Shown here one piece after another: positions 6,771-6,813 of a DNA stretch of 6,813 bases. How positions within the stretch are numbered: position 1 is the stretch's first letter; the number at the start of each line of letters is the position of its first letter. The DNA is from Burkholderiaceae bacterium. GTDB lineage: Bacteria > Pseudomonadota > Gammaproteobacteria > Burkholderiales > Burkholderiaceae. Location of the stretch: assembly GCA_947457745.1 (NCBI GenBank), contig CANGWT010000090.1:1-6813 (forward strand), given 5' to 3'. The translations under genes and the position numbers were made by a program. Below the pieces are notes generated by a model that saw only the letters and a list, made by a program, of their open reading frames with translations, did not search any database and was not told the origin of the DNA.

Positions 6771-6813
6771 TTACTTCTGTACAACAGCCATGATGTCTTC
6801 TTCGCGCATTACG
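6771..6813 (-). CDS. groES: Co-chaperonin GroES (10 kDa), C-terminal end only
   Basis: Only the last 13 codons plus a TAA stop are in the window; the rest lies beyond the right edge. They read VMREEDIMAVVQK, which fits the conserved GroES C-terminus (the E. coli protein ends in a similar DILAIVE stretch). The position, 27 bases upstream of groEL on the same strand, is the standard groESL layout. GroES is the heptameric lid that closes the GroEL folding chamber. The gene appears partial only because of the window edge. Confidence 0.93.
   Translation of the reverse strand, partial: VMREEDIMAVVQK

Overview
The window looks like a chromosomal stretch from a betaproteobacterium, most likely a freshwater Burkholderiaceae member such as Polynucleobacter. 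This rests on the style of the GroEL, MnmA and Pnt proteins and on a moderate base composition judged by eye. It is an inference from remembered families, not a database match. All complete genes appear intact. I see no mobile element, CRISPR array, tRNA or rRNA gene, and no sign of foreign DNA.

Layout, left to right. Positions 1-107 are an AT-rich intergenic stretch with promoter-like hexamers. Positions 108-722 (+) encode a YibF-like glutathione S-transferase family protein whose ATG has no Shine-Dalgarno and sits where transcription from a TATACT box would begin. It converges on mnmA (minus strand, 749 to about 1864), the tRNA 2-thiouridine synthase. A perfect 9-bp hairpin covers the mnmA stop codon. 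An AT-rich divergent spacer (1865-2041) separates mnmA from pntAA-pntAB-pntB (+, 2042-4937), a three-subunit proton-translocating NAD(P)+ transhydrogenase. The pnt operon converges on groEL (minus strand, 5091-6743). Between them, 4965-5080 holds a UUCG-loop terminator, a long bidirectional terminator and a weaker third hairpin. The last 43 bases are the 3' end of groES, so groES-groEL is a normal chaperonin operon read leftward, with its promoter outside the window.

The three Pnt proteins work as one machine. PntAA carries the NAD(H)-binding domain I, PntAB part of the membrane domain, and PntB the rest of the membrane domain plus the NADP(H)-binding domain III. Together they couple proton re-entry to NADPH formation. 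The other genes are independent housekeeping functions: tRNA wobble thiolation, protein folding and probable thiol chemistry.

I found no previously undescribed system. The points worth a second look are modest: the possible leaderless GST mRNA, the hairpin over the mnmA stop, the uncertain mnmA start, a small loop expansion in PntAA, a CxxC pair near the GroEL C-terminus, and the stacked hairpins between pntB and groEL.
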